Origin: Brachynemurus nebulosus
Taxonomy: Eukaryota > Arthropoda > Insecta > Neuroptera > Myrmeleontidae
NCBI GenBank assembly: GCA_035578155.1
Contig: JAPWDM010000009.1
Coordinates: 1,648,001-1,712,000, forward strand
Direction: 5' to 3'
Length of the DNA stretch: 64,000 nt
Every line of letters starts with the position of its first letter. Position 1 is the stretch's first letter. A program made the position numbers and the translations under genes. The notes beneath the pieces are model-generated. The model made no database searches. It was not told the DNA's origin and worked only from the letters and a program-made list of their open reading frames with translations. Positions 59,945 through 64,000 of this stretch are shown piece after piece.

Positions 59945-62900
59945 TTAATCCTGCGAAAAATCACGCCCATAAATTGCAAACGTTAGAAGATCGTCCATTT
60001 TTTCCAGCAAACTCATTTCAATCGTTGATGATTGATCGTTAGTTTTGACAAATCGAAATGACTGTGGATCGTACGGTAACACGTTACTGGCCAGTGTTGA
60101 TGGCCAATGTAACGTGTTGTCATTTTGTCGAAAATTGCCGCGAATTTTAATATTTTCAAACATCACGCCGGTGGTCAGTGTTCGATTTCGTACACCACAT
60201 GTTTCCAATTGATCGTTTATGCAACTCACAATGCCGCATACTTGAGTGCCAGCATTGACGATTCGGGCGTACGTTCGAATGCCATCGAAAACTACAGCAC
60301 TACAAAAATTTTTTATTTAAATATTTTATTTTTAAAAAAATGTGATTTTAGTAATACGCAAATTCCAAAAATGTTGCAAAATATGAGAATAATGTCCTTT
60401 CTCACATTTCACTAAAACAGACTGTTCAGGTACGAGCTAGCTTTCGAGTAATTAAATCATTAATTATGCTATATCCGATGATGAGACATGAAAGGTGTTT
60501 CCTGACCCCTTAAATTTTCAACACTTATTTTATTTACACCCTGTATACCACATAACGGCTATAAAATCTAAAATGTTTCCGGCCAAATGAAAAAAAAATA
60601 TGTTCAAAACCAAAATTAATTTTATATTGGCAAAGATGTAAAACATGTTTGAAAATCGAATGCAAGGGTAAAAAATTATTCAATTCATTCCATTTTAAGA
60701 TATATAAATTTAAATAAAAAAAATTAAGGGAGTATCTAGTCTAGAAATTCTACATCATTGTTTAAGAATTAATTAAAATTTTATATTTCAGATCACAAGG
60801 AGGGATGGAATCAAATATCAATAAAAAAAACTGTTAAAAAAATTGATACTAAAAATGTTTTTTTTTTATTACACCCATAAAATCACTTGAAAATCGAGCC
60901 TCTAGACTAGAATACTCCCTTAAACCGAGAAACAGCTGATCATCTTTTATTCGCCATTTTTATTTCAACGGTGTCACCTTTCAACTTTTTAAAACCATAA
61001 AACTACTATTTTAAATAATTAAAAACATCCAAAATGAAACATTCAAACATAAAAATAGGTCCCGACTTCAAATTTTCTAAATTATTAATTAATTAAGATT
61101 TTTTTTTGATTGTGCTTACATTCATGTAAATTCTGAACTATCTAATATACAATAACTTACCGATAGATGTAAGGATAATCGTTCATTGGCATACTATGAA
61201 TTTCAAATTGACAACACAATTCGCCACTACATATTTTTTTATCAAAATCAATATCGTTGATAATTTCCGTTGTAAATTTCCTTAAATGGTCTTGAGAAAA
61301 TGTGATCTCTTCCTGCTAAAAAAGTTATTTAGAATTTACCGTTAGTTTGAAACCCTCTATCCCTCTAATCACCTCTTTAGAATCCTCAACGGGGGCCACG
61401 GAATCCCTTAATGTACTAAATTTATCATAGAATGTATATTTTGGAACTTCGGCTATCAACATTGTGTTCTGTCTTGATAATGGAAAAACGTGGGTCAACG
61501 CCCCAGCTTTTCCCACATAGATACCACTTCCGCCACTTTTATTTTTCGGATTATTATATCCAGAGGCTAGTAGTGTTACGTCATTACCGTATGCCCATCC
61601 ACTCTGAATTTGGACGGCTTAAAATTAAGAATTGGAGAATTTTAGCAACGAAAAGTTTACGCGCACGCCTCTAGTAGTGAAATTAGAAACTATATCACGT
61701 CTAATTAACGGTAGAAATACGTTATATACAAATTATATGTGCGTCATTAGATTTTTATCACGAATTTTACCACTAGAGGCGCTCATATATAAAAATTCAC
61801 CTGTCAAGAACGGGAGTTTCGAGAACCAAGCGGCTGAGTACACAATGTCATGTACATTTTTCGTTTTTAACAATTTGACCGCTGGACTTTGAAACAAAAT
61901 ATCGAAGCAAATAAACATTCCAAAAGTAACATTGAAATCCGTTTCAAAAGTAGTTAAATCTGGCTTCTCAGTGATATCGAAACCGGGTTCCACAAACAGA
62001 TGAAATTTACGGTATCTAAAAAAGTAAAAAAGTAAATATAGGTACTGCGCGTATACGCATATAACGCATGCGCAAGAACTGCGTACCTCGCAATAAGCGT
62101 TCCTTCACGATCAAACACGACATTTGTGTTGTAAAAGAAAACACCATCTTCAGGACAACGTGGCTCACCCTGACATTCGTGGACTTCAACTAAATTTACG
62201 GCAACATAAATTTTATTTATGGCGGCTGCGCAGGATACATTTTTCAAGTGCTATAAAAAATTTAAAATTGGAGAACTTAACATTAAAAATATTTATTGCT
62301 CAATTTTTTTTAACGCTTTAAATAATTAAGACAAGTTAACTCATCATGCAATATGGCCGACTCAAAGTGTTTTGAAATATATATATTTATTGGTACAAGT
62401 GCCGCTATCTGTGACAGATTTTTCCAAATACGGTATAATTGTAAGTAATGTTCAATTTTACCAACATGGCTTACAATTATTATAATTTCAATTTTTTGAT
62501 GTTGGCATCTCTGATTTTCTTTCCATTTTTTAACCTTATATCTATTGTACTTGTCACTGGCAGTAAAAGATCCGGCATTTTAGGACAAAAAAATTTTCTC
62601 TATGGTTAAAATAAAAGCGCTAAAAACAACATATCATATAAAAAACTATGTATAGTGTAATGTCAAGTGTGAGTAGACCACCTCCGCGAGGACCGACAAC
62701 ACAAATCCATAAGGGTTTCGTTGTTAAAATTGCGAAATCCTAAAAATATACTGACATAGATAAAAAATTTGCTTTCAATTTGTACCACTGAAATCTGTGT
62801 TAATTGTTTTCAATATGAAATGGGCGAGATTTTTAACTCACATCAGAAAATTTCGTTGACGATTCACATGGTGCTACTCTATCATCCGGATCAGGAACTC

Positions 62901-63298
62901 TGGTGGCAAAAGCCCACATTTTGTCGCGTTTTGCCGGTACACCTAAACCGGTCAACCCAACTTCAGGGAAAACAATTATATCAACTTTCTATATAAGAAA
63001 AAAAATTAAATACATGAAAAAATTAATTTAAAAAAAAAATCTTACTTGAGATGCGGCTTTTTCAATATATCGCTGATAATCAGCAACACTTCTTTTAAAA
63101 ATTGCATGGGCACCATCTCCATGATTGATTTCCGGCGAATATTCAACAACTGCTGCCTTGTATGTGTGTTTGCTAACGGCGAAAACCTAGAAAATAAATC
63201 TCTTATTTGCAAAAGAAATGTGAAAAATCGATTTTCGTTTAAAATACCTGACACAAAAATATTTGAATTGAAAAAATTATAAGAAATAAATTTTTCAT
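59945..63298 (-). CDS. vanin/biotinidase-like amidohydrolase (nitrilase superfamily), secreted
   Basis: Eight exons: 63248-63298, 63046-63186, 62842-62988, 62087-62250, 61801-62015, 61340-61617, 61161-61315 and 59945-60299. All phases agree and give 501 residues (vanin-1 is about 513). It begins with a signal peptide, MKNLFLIIFSIQIFLC. The nitrilase triad is in place: Glu73 in IIVFPEVGLTG, Lys171 in YRKFHLF and Cys204 in GMFICFDILF. Other hallmarks are CPEDGVFFYNTNVVFDREGT, DIVYSAAWFSKLPF and QIQSGWAYGNDVTLLASGYN. The C-terminal base domain has cysteines (CSGELCCQFE) as in vanins. Family members hydrolyse pantetheine to pantothenate and cysteamine, or biotin amides; which applies here is unknown. 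There is no obvious GPI-anchor tail. All splice sites are GT-AG. Confidence 0.93.
61661..61783. repeat. palindromic repeat in a vanin-like gene intron, copy 2 of the CTCTAGTGG family
   Basis: Arms ACGCCTCTAGTAGTGAAATT and inverse GCGCCTCTAGTGGTAAAATT, around CGTGATA. It makes up most of the 183-bp intron 61618-61800. Confidence 0.65.
62316..62748. repeat. dispersed repeat, copy 2, in a vanin-like gene intron
   Basis: Copy of 1581-2004 in the same orientation, filling most of the intron 62251-62841. Shared blocks include TTTGACAGATTTT(T)CC-type, AATACGGTATAATT and ATAAGG(A/G)TTTCGTTGTTA. Confidence 0.65.
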
Positions 63299-63404
63299 TT
63301 TTAAAGCGTCTTTTTAAATACAAATCTTACTTTCAAGTGAAAATAAACGTTTAATCTACTTAATACCGTACCAACAGTACAAAAATATTTAAAATAATAT
63401 AATA

Positions 63405-63750
63405 GGGTATTTGACTGCAATTAAAAAATGATTCTAAATGATTTGTTTTTACGTATTAACTACAACAGTGCTGTAACGATATAAGCCATATAAGCACACA
63501 CGTAATAACCACACTCAACATGTTTTGGAGGGGATATCCTCACATGCATACTGAGTTATCTCTTCAGTGTGTTAGTGTTAAGGTGCCTGTACACCGAAAA
63601 GATAGCAAAAACATGTTGAAAACAAAAATGTTATCGATATTTGTTTAAATATCTTTTGAAAATGTTAACATTCATATTATGCTAATAACAATATTTCTGA
63701 TATAAAATGAGTAACATCAAATACAAATTTTGAATACAATCAGGTATTCT
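63405..63750. mobile_element. insertion splitting the receptor pseudogene exon
   Basis: The inserted ends are similar in inverse orientation (AGGGTATTTGACTG and AGAATACCTGATTG), flanked by TAATA/TATTA. A second, unpaired element start, TTA followed by AGGTGCCTGTACACCG, is seen at about 63578. No coding sequence. Confidence 0.55.
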
Positions 63751-63867
63751 ATTAAATGAAATAACGATATGGCCAGAATTGCTGGATCGGCAACTTTAAT
63801 CTAAGAAAAACATCGCTTTTTTATTAATAATAACTTAAACAATCATCGATTTTAATAACTTACTTTT

Positions 63868-63932
63868 TTTTTTTTTGGCGCGCAGCGACTAGGCTATATG
63901 CGCCTTAATGTTAGTATAAAAACTATATAAAG
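63868..63932 (-). mobile_element. short A-tailed insertion with target duplication
   Basis: Read on the minus strand, a short unit containing GGCGCATATAGCCTAGTCGC ends in an A run and is flanked by AACTTACTTTT at 63857-63867 and again at 63933-63943. This is the pattern of a retroposed short RNA. The duplicated target is the splice donor of receptor exon 4. The parent RNA is not recognised. Confidence 0.5.
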
Positions 63933-64000
63933 AACTTACTTTTAATAGACGAAAAGCATTCATACAAATTACTGGAACACTACCTGAAAACTGTGTGAGC

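Larger units (their letters stand above)
63366..64000 (-). pseudogene. broken second odorant receptor copy (continues past the right edge)
   Basis: The right edge carries a homologue of receptor exon 4 (from 63940 onward: QFSGSVPVICMNAFRLLK, donor GTAAG) and of exon 5 (63800 down: IKVADPAILAISLFHLI). Exon 5 is then interrupted by about 346 bp (63405-63750), and its second part (63366-63404) encodes FLYCWYG followed by a stop instead of NEVYYK. No exon 6 or 7 homologue follows, because the vanin-like gene starts at 63298. It is a truncated pseudogene from a tandem duplication. Upstream exons would lie outside the window. Confidence 0.8.

Overview
This is an AT-rich stretch of an insect nuclear genome, carrying short exons, GT-AG introns from 65 bp to about 12 kb, and very many small inverted-repeat transposons. 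The insect assignment rests on a complete odorant receptor of the 7tm_6 family, which is restricted to insects. A beetle is my best guess from the look of the receptor, but that is weak. No sign of bacterial, phage or viral gene content was seen.

Five protein-coding loci could be resolved to exon level, by checking splice sites and reading phase by hand. (1) A CCDC42/CFAP73-type ciliary coiled-coil gene (203-2891, minus) stands head to head with (2) PTRH2, peptidyl-tRNA hydrolase 2 (3176-5585, plus), with 284 bp between the two start codons. (3) A TTC28 orthologue, a giant TPR plus CHAT-domain protein (7906-31029, minus), has nine exons found and 2,383 codons; its first exon is not securely located and may lie near 43.6 kb. 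(4) A seven-exon odorant receptor of 397 residues (53584-57912, minus). (5) An eight-exon vanin/biotinidase-like amidohydrolase of 501 residues (59945-63298, minus). A broken second odorant receptor copy begins beyond the right edge and ends at about 63366, just upstream of the vanin-like gene. A tRNA-like gene lies in an intron of the first receptor.

The remainder is repeat landscape. Between 18.9 and 53.5 kb there is almost no recognisable coding sequence apart from one 20-codon TTC28 exon. Instead there are hAT-like elements with 8-bp target duplications, TTA-flanked PIF/Harbinger-like elements, a TTAA-flanked element, Tc1/mariner or pogo-like elements flanked by TA, fold-back palindromes and several nested insertions. 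Two insertions stop within about 12 bp of a splice donor. The oddest element sits in a TTC28 intron: an inverted-repeat element holding a five-fold 83-bp tandem array, each unit carrying the 3' end of tRNA-Met, and finishing in a longer tRNA-Met piece whose anticodon loop is inverted.

The genes are unrelated housekeeping, ciliary, mitotic/cytoskeletal and chemosensory functions and do not form a pathway. I found no convincing new multi-gene system. The points of interest are the composite repeats, the altered CHAT active site and the receptor pseudogene.
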